Assembly (NCBI RefSeq): GCF_001865995.1
Contig: NZ_MLQQ01000001.1
Location: 248,001-312,000, forward strand
Length of the DNA: 64,000 nucleotides
Source: Anaerobacillus arseniciselenatis
Lineage (GTDB): Bacteria > Bacillota > Bacilli > Bacillales > Anaerobacillaceae
Direction: 5' to 3'
Shown here: positions 25,153 to 33,847 of the stretch, in pieces
Layout of the letters: every line of letters starts with the position of its first letter
How positions within the stretch are numbered: position 1 is the first letter of the stretch
Notes under the pieces: generated by a model
Seen by the model: only the letters and a program-made list of their open reading frames with translations
Databases searched by the model: none
Told to the model about the DNA's origin: nothing
Position numbers and translations under genes: made by a program

Positions 25153-26142
25153 TTAAGAAATACTTTCATTCGTTTTAATTGGTTCTACCGATAAGCTACG
25201 GTTACATGAATCGACTATATCGTTAATAATTTGTTGTACAGGAAGAATTTCTTTAATTTCAGGAACTCTTGATCCCGCAAACACAATTCCATTTTCGACA
25301 TTCCCTTTTACAGCTTGAACAAGAGAATCTAACGTACAAAATTGGTAATTACATTGTTTAAGACACGAATGACATTTTTCAATTTTTATTTTCTCTAAGT
25401 TGTTTACTTTTTCAACAAAGCTATTTTTAATCGCTCTTCCGTGAAGACCTACTGTTGTTTTTACTAAAACAGTATCTCCTTCTTCAGCTTGTAAATATTT
25501 TTGTTTATATGCATCTGGCGCATCACATTCGACACTAGCAACAAAGCGAGTACCCATTTGTACACCACTTGCTCCCATTTTAAGGACTTTAGCCACGTCT
25601 TCACCAGTCAATATACCACCTGCAGCTATTACTGGAATATCTACAGCATCAATAACTTCAGGCAAAATATCAAAAAGTGGACGATCCGTTCCTAAGTGGC
25701 CACCTGCTTCAAATCCTTCTACAACAACAGCTGCAGCTCCGAGTTTTTGTGAAATTCTCGCTAATTTACCTGAAGATACGATTGAGATAACTGGCACACC
25801 GTATTCTTTCCCCCACTGATACATGTCACGGGAAATACCTGCACCTGAAATGATAAAATCAACTTTTTCTTCCATCGCAGCTTTTATCGTATTTTGAAAA
25901 TCTGTCATCGCAAATAAAACATTAACGCCTATATATCCTTCGCCATTCGTCAGTTCGCGTGCTTTGCGAATTTCGGCTTTCATTTCCTCTATCGGAATAC
26001 CTGTTCCTGAAATAATACCAATTCCGCCAGCGTTGGCAACAGCCGAAGCTAGTCCACTTAACGAAATAGCAACTCCCATACCTCCTTGCATAATTGGTAC
26101 CTTTGGTGTCATATGAGCAATTTTTAACTGTGGAATATTCAA
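25153..26142 (-). CDS. FMN-dependent enzyme of the nitronate monooxygenase / FabK family
   Basis: A 329-residue TIM-barrel flavoprotein. N-terminal PIMQGGMGVAISLSGLASAV and GGIGIISG match the family; VVVEGFEAGGHLG near 145-157 and PVIAAGGILTGEDVAKVL near 176-193 bind FMN phosphate; GVQMGTRF follows. A C-terminal cluster CHSCLKQCNYQFC (about 264-276) is seen in a subgroup from Bacilli and Clostridia and might bind metal. Members either oxidise nitronates or reduce enoyl-ACP (FabK); sequence alone does not decide. Three palindromic operator-like sites lie upstream. The transcript ends at the REP-type terminator directly after the stop. Confidence 0.85.
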   Translation of the reverse strand: MNIPQLKIAHMTPKVPIMQGGMGVAISLSGLASAVANAGGIGIISGTGIPIEEMKAEIRKARELTNGEGYIGVNVLFAMTDFQNTIKAAMEEKVDFIISGAGISRDMYQWGKEYGVPVISIVSSGKLARISQKLGAAAVVVEGFEAGGHLGTDRPLFDILPEVIDAVDIPVIAAGGILTGEDVAKVLKMGASGVQMGTRFVASVECDAPDAYKQKYLQAEEGDTVLVKTTVGLHGRAIKNSFVEKVNNLEKIKIEKCHSCLKQCNYQFCTLDSLVQAVKGNVENGIVFAGSRVPEIKEILPVQQIINDIVDSCNRSLSVEPIKTNESIS

Positions 26143-26191
26143 CAGAGCTCCCCCTCATTTATAAGTTCAATTAAACATAAGATATATGGAT

Positions 26192-26212
26192 AATTATTAC
26201 CTAGTAATAATT
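26192..26212. promoter_or_regulatory. Palindromic operator-like site 1
   Basis: AATTATTAC-CTA-GTAATAATT, a near-perfect 21-bp palindrome 50 bp upstream of the FabK-like gene. It differs from my memory of the FapR consensus (TTAGTACCTRNTACTAA) by one symmetric change in each half. Confidence 0.5.
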
Positions 26213-26213
26213 T

Positions 26214-26339
26214 CAGACTGCCGACAAACGCTCGCATACTTCGTTGTTCACCCTTGAGTCCATACTCATTACCCTCTATGGTAACTCCGCTTTCCTTAAA
26301 GGTTCACGCCTCGTCTGACAAGCGTTTTCATTCAGTCTG
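26214..26339. repeat. Inverted-repeat-bounded insertion of about 126 bp
   Basis: Bounded by CAGACTGCCGACAAACGCT and AGCGTTTTCATTCAGTCTG. It separates operator site 1 from sites 2 and 3. The interior is richer in GC than its surroundings and encodes nothing recognisable. I saw no second copy in this window. Confidence 0.45.
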
Positions 26340-26363
26340 TATATACTTTAGCTACTAACTGTA

Positions 26364-26382
26364 ATTATTACCAGATAGTAAT
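26364..26382. promoter_or_regulatory. Palindromic operator-like site 2 (degenerate)
   Basis: TTATTACCAGATAGTAATA: the same half sites as site 1 with a longer, imperfect centre. Confidence 0.35.
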
Positions 26383-26441
26383 ATGATCTTACCTATGTTG
26401 TTAATAAAATCGTACCAATTTGTGAGGTCAAATGCAATGTT

Positions 26442-26458
26442 TTATTACCTAGTAATAA
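26442..26458. promoter_or_regulatory. Palindromic operator-like site 3
   Basis: TTATTAC-CTA-GTAATAA, identical to the core of site 1 and 300 bp upstream of the FabK-like start. The remainder of the gap to 26637 shows no gene. Confidence 0.5.
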
Positions 26459-26637
26459 GAAGTGGTGACAAATGTCATGTATTATAAATGAATTTTTTCA
26501 AATTAATGAATTTTTTTCCGCCCCTTTTTCATTCTAGCTCGCGCTTCATAAAAAGCGATCATGCATTTTTTTAACAACAAAATTTCATTATATTTTTTAC
26601 CGAAAAGTTCAAATACTTCTCTTTGAACAAAAAATCA

Positions 26638-26681
26638 GGGCTGTCCCATAAGTGTCTGACACTTTCTTTTTGGACAGCCCT
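26638..26681. terminator. REP-type terminator (short form)
   Basis: AGGGCTGTCC / GGACAGCCCT stem with AAGTGTCTGACACTT at the tip, immediately after the DUF4349 gene stop. Confidence 0.85.
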
Positions 26682-26689
26682 AATTTCAT

Positions 26690-27604
26690 TTATCCTTCAT
26701 AAGGAGGTTGAGCATTCCCTTTTTTTCTAACAAAATAAGTGATCAAGAGTGCTACTAATGCTAAAGGCACAATAATTGGACTTCGACCAATCAAGAAAAT
26801 GATGACATTTGAAAAAAATGAGATAACCCCATTAATGCTATCTATAAACAATCCTTTAGCTTTTCCCCATGTGTTTAACGCCTCACTATCTTGAATAGTA
26901 GCGACATTTACAAGGTTTTCAGACATATGGATAGTCACAGTAGAATAATTAACATTCGTTTCTAAGTAATTCATTCTACCAAGGGTTTGCTCAATTTCTT
27001 CTTGTACTCTTGATAAGTCGCTAGAAATCTTTAATAAATCTTCAGTTCTTTCTGCTTCCTTCATAAACCCAAGTAACCTTTCTTCAACGACACGTTTTGA
27101 TTTCAAACGTGATTCTAGATCAATATACTCCTCCGTTACATCATTCCCATGAACACGACGCTCATTTACTTTGATGCTATTTGATTCCACTTCATTAATA
27201 AAACTATGAAAATTTTGTTGTGGTACTTTTACAACTAAGTTCCCACTAATTCGATCTTCACCACTAAAATAAATACTTGATTCAACAATATAACCACCCG
27301 TGTTATTAACTTTTTCTTGAATTTCAGCTTCAACTTTATGATAATCCTTTACTTCAATTGAAAGATTTGCGTTATAGATCATCATTCGTTCTGTTGAGTT
27401 AAAACTTTGTGCTTTAGGTATTTCAGCAGAAGAATTACTAAAGCCACTTCGACCACTCGCGTCATCATAATCCATAGCAGCCTCTTCCGTAGCCATGTAT
27501 TGTCCATCATCTTTAGCAAATTCGGTACCACTACTACATCCAGTAATAAGCAAGAAAATTAGTAACATTAAACTTGTTATGAAATATTTCCAATTGGTTC
27601 TCAT
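26690..27604 (-). CDS. DUF4349 lipoprotein
   Basis: A 304-residue lipoprotein: signal peptide with lipobox LLITGC (Cys about 23), a low-complexity stretch, then the DUF4349 domain (MIYNANLSIEVKDYHKVEAE, NTGGYIVESSIYFSGEDR, GNLVVKVPQQNFHSFI), a coiled coil (about 165-215), and a C-terminal membrane helix (about 265-290) with a basic tail. It is anchored to the outer face of the membrane at both ends; function unknown. Start ATG 27604 follows GGAGGT; an in-frame start five codons upstream overlaps the binding site. Confidence 0.85.
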   Translation of the reverse strand: MRTNWKYFITSLMLLIFLLITGCSSGTEFAKDDGQYMATEEAAMDYDDASGRSGFSNSSAEIPKAQSFNSTERMMIYNANLSIEVKDYHKVEAEIQEKVNNTGGYIVESSIYFSGEDRISGNLVVKVPQQNFHSFINEVESNSIKVNERRVHGNDVTEEYIDLESRLKSKRVVEERLLGFMKEAERTEDLLKISSDLSRVQEEIEQTLGRMNYLETNVNYSTVTIHMSENLVNVATIQDSEALNTWGKAKGLFIDSINGVISFFSNVIIFLIGRSPIIVPLALVALLITYFVRKKGNAQPPYEG

Positions 27605-27707
27605 ATCATCGACCTCCACTTTCCATTTTATGTATAGACGAGAGAAAGAATAAGAAAGTTACAAATAAATTCAAAACAGTAATGACGAAAAACATTACTA
27701 TCTAACA

Positions 27708-27794
27708 TGGAAAAGGCGGGTGCTTTCACTCACTTCACCTTGACCTTCTATCGAAGCTCAGACGGTCGTTCGCAAAAACACCCACCTTTTTCCA
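27708..27794 (+). repeat. Co-varying hairpin repeat, copy D
   Basis: Stem TGGAAAAGGCGGGTGCTTT / AAACACCCACCTTTTTCCA (approximate) around a diverged tip (CTTCACCTTGACCTTC, CTCAGACGGTCGT). The tail at 27795-27895 contains CCATCTAACC and ends CCAACAAACCAACTATC. Confidence 0.8.
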
Positions 27795-27900
27795 TACAAA
27801 ACCCTCATATATGTCGTCATTCCTGACGCCACCATCTAACCTAAAATGTCACGGGAAGGTCCTAACCACTAACCAACAAACCAACTATCAAACTAACCAT

Positions 27901-27941
27901 AAAAATCCCCACTATCTAAGCTTTTCCAGACAGTAGGGATT
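27901..27941 (-). terminator. Terminator of the ypcP gene
   Basis: On the minus strand, AATCCCTACTGTCT / AGATAGTGGGGATT followed by TTTT, 27 bp beyond the exonuclease stop codon. Confidence 0.8.
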
Positions 27942-27967
27942 GGTATGATAATTCCGACTTATTTACT

Positions 27968-28876
27968 TTACACTAACGGTTCGACATTTACTTTTAATCC
28001 TTCAATAAAAGAACCATCTTTAAGGAGACGTTCAAATTCTAGTTCCTGTAACATCGCAATAATTTTTTCTTCTTCCATATTACGAATGCATTTGTCTAGT
28101 TCAATCTCGACAGGGACTTCACAATGAATCTCAGCAAGTTTTCGCGATAAATGGAGCATGTCTAATTCTGTCTCGATTTTATTTCTAATTCCTTTTGAAA
28201 GGTTTGGTAAGTTTTCTAGTATCCCAGCAATTGATTCGTACTGTGTCAACAACTTAATCGCTGTTTTTTCACCAACACCTTTTACACCAGGGAAATTATC
28301 ACTTGGATCACCCATTAAACCTTTTAAATCGATAAATTGCGCTGGTGTTAACCCTTTTTCTTCTAGTAATTTTTCAGGTGTGTACACTTCGTAGTTGGAC
28401 ATTCCTTTTTTCATAATAATCGGCTGAACCGCTTCGGTTACAAGTTGCAAAGTGTCACGGTCGCCAGTTAAAATTTGAATTTGTAACTGATCACTATATT
28501 TTTTAGCAATAGTGCCAATACAATCATCAGCCTCATAGCCCTCAACACCGATATTTGGAATATTAAAACTATCAACTACTTTTTTTACTAGATCAAATTG
28601 CGGAATCAACTCTTCAGGTGGCTCGCCACGGTTTGCTTTATACGCAGGGAAAAGTTCATTACGGAACGTTTTTGCCCCCATATCCCAGCAACAAAGTACA
28701 TGAGTTGGTTGAAATGTTCGAATCGCGTCTTGCATATATTTCACGAAGCCATAAATCGCATTCGTCGGAACACCTTTACTCGTTTTCATAATATAACCGC
28801 TATATGAAGTGGCGTAAAATCCTCGGAAGAGCAAGGCCATGCCATCAATAATCATTAACGAATCTTTATTAGACAA
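27968..28876 (-). CDS. ypcP: 5'-3' exonuclease YpcP (FEN/Pol I N-terminal type)
   Basis: A 302-residue stand-alone 5' nuclease of the DNA polymerase I N-terminal family. It carries the two metal sites: IDGMALLFRGFYA at the start, YEADDCIGT near 120 and TGDRDTLQLV near 143, then the helix-hairpin-helix GDPSDNFPGVKGVGEKTA near 195-212 that grips DNA. Relatives remove RNA primers and flaps alongside Pol I. The start is TTG with AGGAGATG five bases upstream. It has its own terminator. Length agrees with Bacillus YpcP. Confidence 0.93.
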   Translation of the reverse strand: MSNKDSLMIIDGMALLFRGFYATSYSGYIMKTSKGVPTNAIYGFVKYMQDAIRTFQPTHVLCCWDMGAKTFRNELFPAYKANRGEPPEELIPQFDLVKKVVDSFNIPNIGVEGYEADDCIGTIAKKYSDQLQIQILTGDRDTLQLVTEAVQPIIMKKGMSNYEVYTPEKLLEEKGLTPAQFIDLKGLMGDPSDNFPGVKGVGEKTAIKLLTQYESIAGILENLPNLSKGIRNKIETELDMLHLSRKLAEIHCEVPVEIELDKCIRNMEEEKIIAMLQELEFERLLKDGSFIEGLKVNVEPLV

Positions 28877-29045
28877 AATATCATCTCCTGATTGTTAGTT
28901 AATCGTTCTAGATATAATTTTATAACTTTGAAAAACTCATAAGTTTAATCATATCAAAAAATGTCGTAGATTAATAGTTTTTATCTTATCATCTGCCTTT
29001 TTCATATAAAACCAGCATGACGATTACCCGTCACCGTCTAAGGTG

Positions 29046-29124
29046 AAAAGGCGGACACTTTCCTTCACTTCGCTTTGACCTTCTTACGAATCTCAGAGGC
29101 TCGTTCACGAAAGTGTCTGCCTTT
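29046..29124 (+). repeat. Co-varying hairpin repeat, copy E
   Basis: Stem AAAAGGCGGACACTTTCC / GAAAGTGTCTGCCTTTT around CTTCGCTTTGACCTTC ... CTCAGAGGCTCGTTCAC. Flanked by CCAGCATGACG / CCAACATGACG on both sides; the tail ends ACCAACAAACCAAC at about 29225. Confidence 0.88.
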
Positions 29125-29296
29125 TTTCATACAAAACCAACATGACGGGCACCCCTCACCAGCTAATATAGAATAGTCAGGCCGAGGCCCTTCCTAACCA
29201 ACAAACTACTAACCAACAAACCAACTTTTCCATACAAATATTTTCCACAAAGTGCTAAGATTAATCTAGAAGATTTATTATGAAGGAGAACAAATC

Positions 29297-30523
29297 ATGC
29301 AACTACAAAAACAACTATCAAAAACAGCACCTGAACAAAAGACAATGTATAACATTTTGTTAATCATTGGCTTTGTGCATTTATTAAATGATGCGATCCA
29401 AGCCGTCGTTCCGGCGATGTTTCCAATTTTACAACAATCCATGGGGCTAACATTTACACAGTTAGGTATTATTGCCTTTGCTTTAAATTTCACTTCTTCT
29501 TTAATCCAACCTCTTGTTGGTTTATATACGGATAAGAAACCATCCCCATATGCGTTACCAATCGGCTTATGCTTCACGTTTATTGGTGTATTAGGTTTAG
29601 CGTTGGCGCCATCGTTTTGGCTTGTTGTTATGTCGGTCATCTTAATTGGACTAGGTTCAGCTACGTTCCATCCTGAAGGCTCTCGTGTTGCTTATATGGC
29701 TGCAGGGAACCGGCGTGGGTTTGCACAATCGATTTACCAAGTCGGCGGTAATGCCGGACAAGCATTAGCTCCGATCATCACCGCACTCATTTTAGTTCCT
29801 TTAGGGCAATTTGGGGCAATCTGGTTTACACTTGTTGCAGCTCTTGCTATCGGCCTATTATTTTATATCGCAAGGTGGTATTCAGAACAAGTCGCAATAA
29901 TCGCTAAAACAAAACTAGCAAAGAAAACGACTACTAAGCAAAGTTCACAAACTCGTAAACTTGTTATTTTTGCGATTACGTTACTAGTTTTCTTAGTATT
30001 TGCACGGTCTTGGTTCCACGCTGGTATTACGAACTTTTATGCATTTTACATAATTGAACAATTCAGCTTAACGATTCAACAGTCGCAAATATATATCTTT
30101 ATATTTTTAGCAGCGGGAGCGATTGGCACATTTGCTGGAGGTCCTCTAGCTGATCGTTACGGAAAACGTAATATGCTGTTAATCTCGATGCTAGGGTCTG
30201 CTCCTCTTGCCCTTTATTTACCACATGCTGGGCAAGCAATGTCCTATGTACTTTTAGGTGCCATCGGCTTTATTATTTTATCAAGCTTTTCTGTTTCTGT
30301 CGTATATGCACAAGAATTAGTGCCTGGAAAAATCGGGATGGTCTCAGGCTTAATTGTCGGACTTGCCTTTGGAATGGGTGCTTTAGGTTCTGTCGCCTTA
30401 GGGATCCTTGCTGATTTATTCGGATTAACAAACACAATGCTTTTCGTTGTTTCATTACCCCTCCTAGGTTTATTAACGTTTTTCTTACCTAACGATCAAA
30501 AGTTACGAGAAATCAATTCATAA
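29297..30523 (+). CDS. MFS transporter, fosmidomycin-resistance (Fsr) type
   Basis: A 408-residue, 12-helix MFS protein. HLLNDAIQAVVPAMFPILQ near the start and GSATFHPEGSRVAYMAAGNRRG near 125-145 are the Fsr subgroup signatures, as is GGNAGQALAPII. GPLADRYGKRNML in the second half is the MFS loop motif. Fsr relatives export fosmidomycin and other small molecules; the natural substrate here is unknown. GAAGGAG precedes the ATG. Nothing suggests co-transcription with neighbours; a MITE copy and a riboswitch follow. Confidence 0.88.
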   Translation: MQLQKQLSKTAPEQKTMYNILLIIGFVHLLNDAIQAVVPAMFPILQQSMGLTFTQLGIIAFALNFTSSLIQPLVGLYTDKKPSPYALPIGLCFTFIGVLGLALAPSFWLVVMSVILIGLGSATFHPEGSRVAYMAAGNRRGFAQSIYQVGGNAGQALAPIITALILVPLGQFGAIWFTLVAALAIGLLFYIARWYSEQVAIIAKTKLAKKTTTKQSSQTRKLVIFAITLLVFLVFARSWFHAGITNFYAFYIIEQFSLTIQQSQIYIFIFLAAGAIGTFAGGPLADRYGKRNMLLISMLGSAPLALYLPHAGQAMSYVLLGAIGFIILSSFSVSVVYAQELVPGKIGMVSGLIVGLAFGMGALGSVALGILADLFGLTNTMLFVVSLPLLGLLTFFLPNDQKLREINS

Positions 30524-30689
30524 GAGCATTACTTTTAATATCGCATTGGAATAGAGTATTATTTCTTATAAAAGAAAAAAATCTAAATCCTTGTCTAATT
30601 TTTAAACATTCGACAAATACTGAAAATTTATCTTGACTATTATTTTTAAAGTTGGTACTATCTTCTTAATTATTTTTTCTACAATCAAG

Positions 30690-30801
30690 TGAATTTCATA
30701 ATTACCAAAAAAGAGTCACATCAAACAATATATAGTTGCAAAGTGTTTTGGTGCACCTATACATTGATCTTAGTGACGGGAATATTGAATTATGAAATTC
30801 A
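30690..30801 (+). repeat. Palindromic MITE-like element, copy 5
   Basis: Full-length copy between the Fsr gene and the glycine riboswitch. The inner right arm has diverged (CACCTATACATTG), so pairing is less perfect than in copies 1-3. Confidence 0.82.
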
Positions 30802-30880
30802 TTAAATCGTATCAACTTTTAAATTCTAATAGTGTAAAAAGCACGCGATGAATACTATGGATAAAACTATAGTAGGAGCA

Positions 30881-30949
30881 GCTTCTGGAGAGTCCGCAAC
30901 TTCTGCGGCGCCGAAGGATTCACAATCTCAGGCAAAAGGACAGAAGAGT
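30881..30949 (+). promoter_or_regulatory. Glycine riboswitch, single aptamer
   Basis: P1 is CTTCTG/CAGAAG. Inside are GGAGAG, a P3 hairpin (CCGCAACTTCTGCGG), CGCCGAAGG, and the highly conserved CTCAGGCAAAAGGAC. This is the gcvT-type glycine aptamer. Only one full aptamer is present, so it is a singlet. It is followed by a terminator at 30987 and then by the ACT-domain gene. Confidence 0.92.
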
Positions 30950-30986
30950 AACTAATACATATTTTTGTACGTTATTCTATGGCCTG

Positions 30987-31017
30987 TGAGATTGGTTTAA
31001 CCCCAATCTCTTTTTAT
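30987..31017 (+). terminator. Riboswitch-controlled terminator
   Basis: GAGATTGG-TTTAACC-CCAATCTC, then TTTTTATTATTC. The left arm GTGAGATTG can also pair with CAATCTCAGG inside the glycine aptamer, so the terminator and an alternative antiterminator are mutually exclusive. Confidence 0.85.
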
Positions 31018-31109
31018 TATTCTTTAACTTTAATTATTTACAGGGGTAAACCACTAAAATGGCACTATACCCCAAAAAGCTTGCTTTAAAATTTAATGAG
31101 GTGATGAAA

Positions 31110-31385
31110 ATGGAAAAAAAACGTGCAGTTGTTAGTGTTATTGGGAAAGATCAAGTCGGAATTATCGCAAAGGTAACAAACGTATTAGCGGATAATCAAG
31201 TAAACGTTCTCGATATTAGTCAAACGATTCTCCAAGACTTTTTTACAATGATGATGCTTGTCGATGTCTCAGAAATTGAAAGTCTTGAGAAGTTACAGGA
31301 ACAGTTCGATCCGATCAACGAAGATATGGGTTTAAAAATTAATATTCAGCTTGAAGATTTATTTAAAGCGATGCATCGTGTATAG
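31110..31385 (+). CDS. ACT-domain protein, UPF0237 family
   Basis: A 91-residue protein made of a single ACT domain: RAVVSVIGKDQVGIIAKVTN at the start, then NVLDISQTILQDFFTMMMLVD. ACT domains bind amino acids; the GKDQVGI loop is the usual ligand site. Start ATG 31110 was chosen for the GAGGTGATGAAA just upstream and because it gives the usual UPF0237 length of about 90; an in-frame ATG 17 codons earlier has no binding site. It is 16 bases before the UPF0210 gene, a pairing common in bacteria and archaea, and both sit under a glycine riboswitch, so glycine is the obvious ligand to test. Confidence 0.88.
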   Translation: MEKKRAVVSVIGKDQVGIIAKVTNVLADNQVNVLDISQTILQDFFTMMMLVDVSEIESLEKLQEQFDPINEDMGLKINIQLEDLFKAMHRV

Positions 31386-31401
31386 AAACTAGGAGGAATG
31401 A

Positions 31402-32766
31402 ATGATGAATATAGCACTTTCGGAAATGCAAGAAACGATTAGAATGGTACAAATGGAAAGCCTCGACATCCGCACTGTAACGATGGGGATTAGCCTCCGT
31501 GATTGTGCTGATTCAGACTTTGAAAAAATGAATAAGCGTGTATACGAAAAAATCACATCGTATGCAAAAAATTTAACGTCAGTTGCTGAAACCGCTGAAA
31601 AAGAATTTGGAATCCCAATCATTAATAAACGAATTTCTATAACACCGATCGCTGAAATTTTAGGTGATGCTACGAAAGAACAAGCGATAGAGCTTGCGAA
31701 AACACTTGATAAAGCTGCTAAAAAGCTCGGGGTTGACTTTATTGGCGGCTACTCTGCTTTAGTTCATAAAGGAATTTCTAAAGGTGAGCAAACATTACTT
31801 GATGCATTACCTGAAGCTTTAAGTGTAACGGAACGTGTTTGTTCTTCGATCTCCGTTGCCACAACGAGAACAGGAATTAATATGGATGCTGTTCAACAAA
31901 TGGGGCTCATCATAAAAGAAGCAGCCGAACGAACAAAGGATGCAAATGGAATTGCCTGTGCAAAACTCGTTGTGTTTTGTAATCCTGTTGAAGATAATCC
32001 ATTTATGGCAGGTGCGTTTCACGGAGCTGGTGAAGGTGAAGTCGTTTTAAATGTTGGCGTTAGTGGCCCAGGTGTTGTTCTCAATGCATTACGCCGTTAT
32101 CCAGATGTTGATCTCGGTGTTGTTTCAGAAGTTATTAAAAAAACCGCCTTTAAAATCACTCGAGCTGGTGAATTAATTGGTCGTGTTGTCGCAGAACGTT
32201 TAAACGTACCTTTCGGGATTATGGATTTATCACTTGCCCCTACAAACGCTGTTAACGATAGTGTTGCAGAAATACTAGAAGAAATTGGCTTAGAAAGAGT
32301 CGGAACACACGGAACGATTGCAGCGCTAGCTTTAATGAATGATGCCGTTAAAAAAGGTGGAGCAATGGCTAGCTCATACGTTGGTGGGTTGAGCGGTGCT
32401 TTTATTCCAGTAAGTGAAGATAACGGGATGATTCGCGGTATTGAAGAAGGCGCACTTACATTGTCTAAACTTGAAGCGATGACTTGTGTTTGTTCCGTAG
32501 GTCTTGATATGATCGCTGTTACTGGCGATGTATCACCCGCTTCCTTATCTGCGATGATTGCAGATGAAGCAGCGATCGGGATGATTAATAAAAAAACAAC
32601 AGCTGTCCGTGTCATTCCTGTCCCTGGTAAAAAAGAAGGTGAAATGGTGGAGTTTGGCGGTTTACTGGGAAGAGCTCCAGTCATGGGAGTCAATCCTTTC
32701 AGTTCTGAAAAACTTATTAAGCGCGGCGGAAGAATTCCTGCACCACTACAAGCATTGATTAATTAA
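31402..32766 (+). CDS. UPF0210 (DUF711, PFL-like) family protein
   Basis: A 454-residue conserved protein of unknown function. The sequence contains [15 protein letters not shown] near the start, [37 protein letters not shown] near 205-225, and a conserved Cys region ([19 protein letters not shown]). The family has distant structural similarity to glycyl-radical enzymes but lacks a clear glycyl-radical loop. AGGAGGAATGA precedes the ATG. With the ACT-domain gene 16 bases upstream it forms a two-gene operon controlled by the glycine riboswitch, pointing to a role in amino-acid or one-carbon metabolism. Confidence 0.9.
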   Translation: MMNIALSEMQETIRMVQMESLDIRTVTMGISLRDCADSDFEKMNKRVYEKITSYAKNLTSVAETAEKEFGIPIINKRISITPIAEILGDATKEQAIELAKTLDKAAKKLGVDFIGGYSALVHKGISKGEQTLLDALPEALSVTERVCSSISVATTRTGINMDAVQQMGLIIKEAAERTKDANGIACAKLVVFCNPVEDNPFMAGAFHGAGEGEVVLNVGVSGPGVVLNALRRYPDVDLGVVSEVIKKTAFKITRAGELIGRVVAERLNVPFGIMDLSLAPTNAVNDSVAEILEEIGLERVGTHGTIAALALMNDAVKKGGAMASSYVGGLSGAFIPVSEDNGMIRGIEEGALTLSKLEAMTCVCSVGLDMIAVTGDVSPASLSAMIADEAAIGMINKKTTAVRVIPVPGKKEGEMVEFGGLLGRAPVMGVNPFSSEKLIKRGGRIPAPLQALIN

Positions 32767-32839
32767 GTGGCTGTTCCCTCGAAAAACTTGCACAATAAAA
32801 CATTATAGGACATTACTTTTAAAAAAATTGTAAAAGTAC

Positions 32840-33019
32840 GTGTTCAAAAAGGAGGATAACCAGAGCCGAGAAGGTCGAGGCGGTGAAGCTTCGAGCAGCA
32901 GAATGTATGCTATTAATTAATACATGAGCAATGTTTGCGTGCGACGAGTAACCGCAGAAGCAGCGCAGAAGCGAGCCAACGAAGAGATTCGCAAGCTTGT
33001 GTTACCGGACTTTTTGAAC
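32840..33019. repeat. GTTCAAAAAG-bounded intergenic element
   Basis: About 180 bp bounded by the inverted ends TGTTCAAAAAG and CTTTTTGAACA. The interior is GC-rich with GAGCAGCAGAATG, GCGACGAGTAACCGCAG and GATTCGCAAGCTTGTG. It is not a gene. I believe similar elements are scattered in other Bacillaceae, but only one copy is here. Confidence 0.6.
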
Positions 33020-33027
33020 ATCATCTA

Positions 33028-33055
33028 AAAGGCGAGGGGATAGCCCCTCACCTTC
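33028..33055 (-). terminator. Terminator of the PRC-barrel/YtxH unit
   Basis: AAGGTGAGGGG-CTAT-CCCCTCGCCTT on the minus strand, followed by a short T-run. It also stops plus-strand reading from the UPF0210 operon. Confidence 0.75.
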
Positions 33056-33060
33056 AAAAA

Positions 33061-33819
33061 TTAATACCAGAACCACGGTCTATCTTTATCGTACTTTGTA
33101 AATATTTCATCTTCAAATTCTTTTGAAATACTTTGATTCGGATCATATTCAGGACCGTTTTTAATGGTATCTCTTGATAAGTCAATACGAACGACCTTAT
33201 CTACCCAACTAATATAGTTAATCCAATGTGGTGAAACTAAAACATGTTTTCCTGGCCACCAATTTTTCGTATCGACTACTAAATAGCGAACATTCCATGT
33301 CTCATCATTGATGACAAAGTTCTCTACGTGACCAATATCTCCGTCTTTTGCTTCAATTCCATAACCAGAAATCGCTTTAAAACTTCGTAAATTTGAGCTT
33401 TCTGGATCCTCGACTTCACCAACGATTTCATCATTCTCAACTGGTACCCTCGCTAATTCGGTCGGATAAAAATATGACCCCCAAGTCCTTTCACCACTCC
33501 AATAAGGCCTGAGCCCAAAATATTTATTATATTCGATTTCATACTTTTTAGAAACTGGAAAATCTGCCTCAATAGAAGGACTATTTTTAATCATTTCTTT
33601 TGTTAATGATAACGCCACATTGCCATTAACAAAATCAAAGTCGTTAATCGACATTGGTGATATTAACACTTTCCTCCCAGGTAACCACTTCATCGTGTCA
33701 ACAACTAAATAGCGTACCGTCCAATACTTGTCATCAATTAAAAGGTCGTGTACCGTCCCGATGGAACCATCTGTCGCTAAAATATCATAGCTACTCAACT
33801 CTTTCATATTGTGTAACAT
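33061..33819 (-). CDS. Tandem PRC-barrel domain protein
   Basis: A 252-residue protein of two PRC barrels. The first (about 5-80) has LATDGSIGTVHDLLIDDKYW and VRYLVVDTMKWLPGRKVL; the second (about 150-225) has AKDGDIGHVENFVINDETW and VRYLVVDTKNWWPGKHVL. The two are clearly a duplication. No signal or membrane segment. PRC barrels occur in photosynthetic reaction centre H subunits and RimM; stand-alone tandem forms are common in bacteria with unknown roles, often linked to stress. AAGGAGTG precedes the ATG. It lies 28 bases after the YtxH gene. Confidence 0.88.
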   Translation of the reverse strand: MLHNMKELSSYDILATDGSIGTVHDLLIDDKYWTVRYLVVDTMKWLPGRKVLISPMSINDFDFVNGNVALSLTKEMIKNSPSIEADFPVSKKYEIEYNKYFGLRPYWSGERTWGSYFYPTELARVPVENDEIVGEVEDPESSNLRSFKAISGYGIEAKDGDIGHVENFVINDETWNVRYLVVDTKNWWPGKHVLVSPHWINYISWVDKVVRIDLSRDTIKNGPEYDPNQSISKEFEDEIFTKYDKDRPWFWY

Positions 33820-33847
33820 TGTAACACTCCTTAAAATGTTGAATAAT

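Noticed and set aside
31402-32766. UPF0210 protein considered as a true glycyl-radical enzyme
   Set aside because: No recognisable C-terminal glycyl-radical loop and no activating radical-SAM gene beside it.
32840-33019. Considered as a T-box leader or degenerate tRNA-like element
   Set aside because: No T-box motif or tRNA fold; inverted GTTCAAAAAG ends fit an intergenic repeat better, and the following gene is on the other strand.
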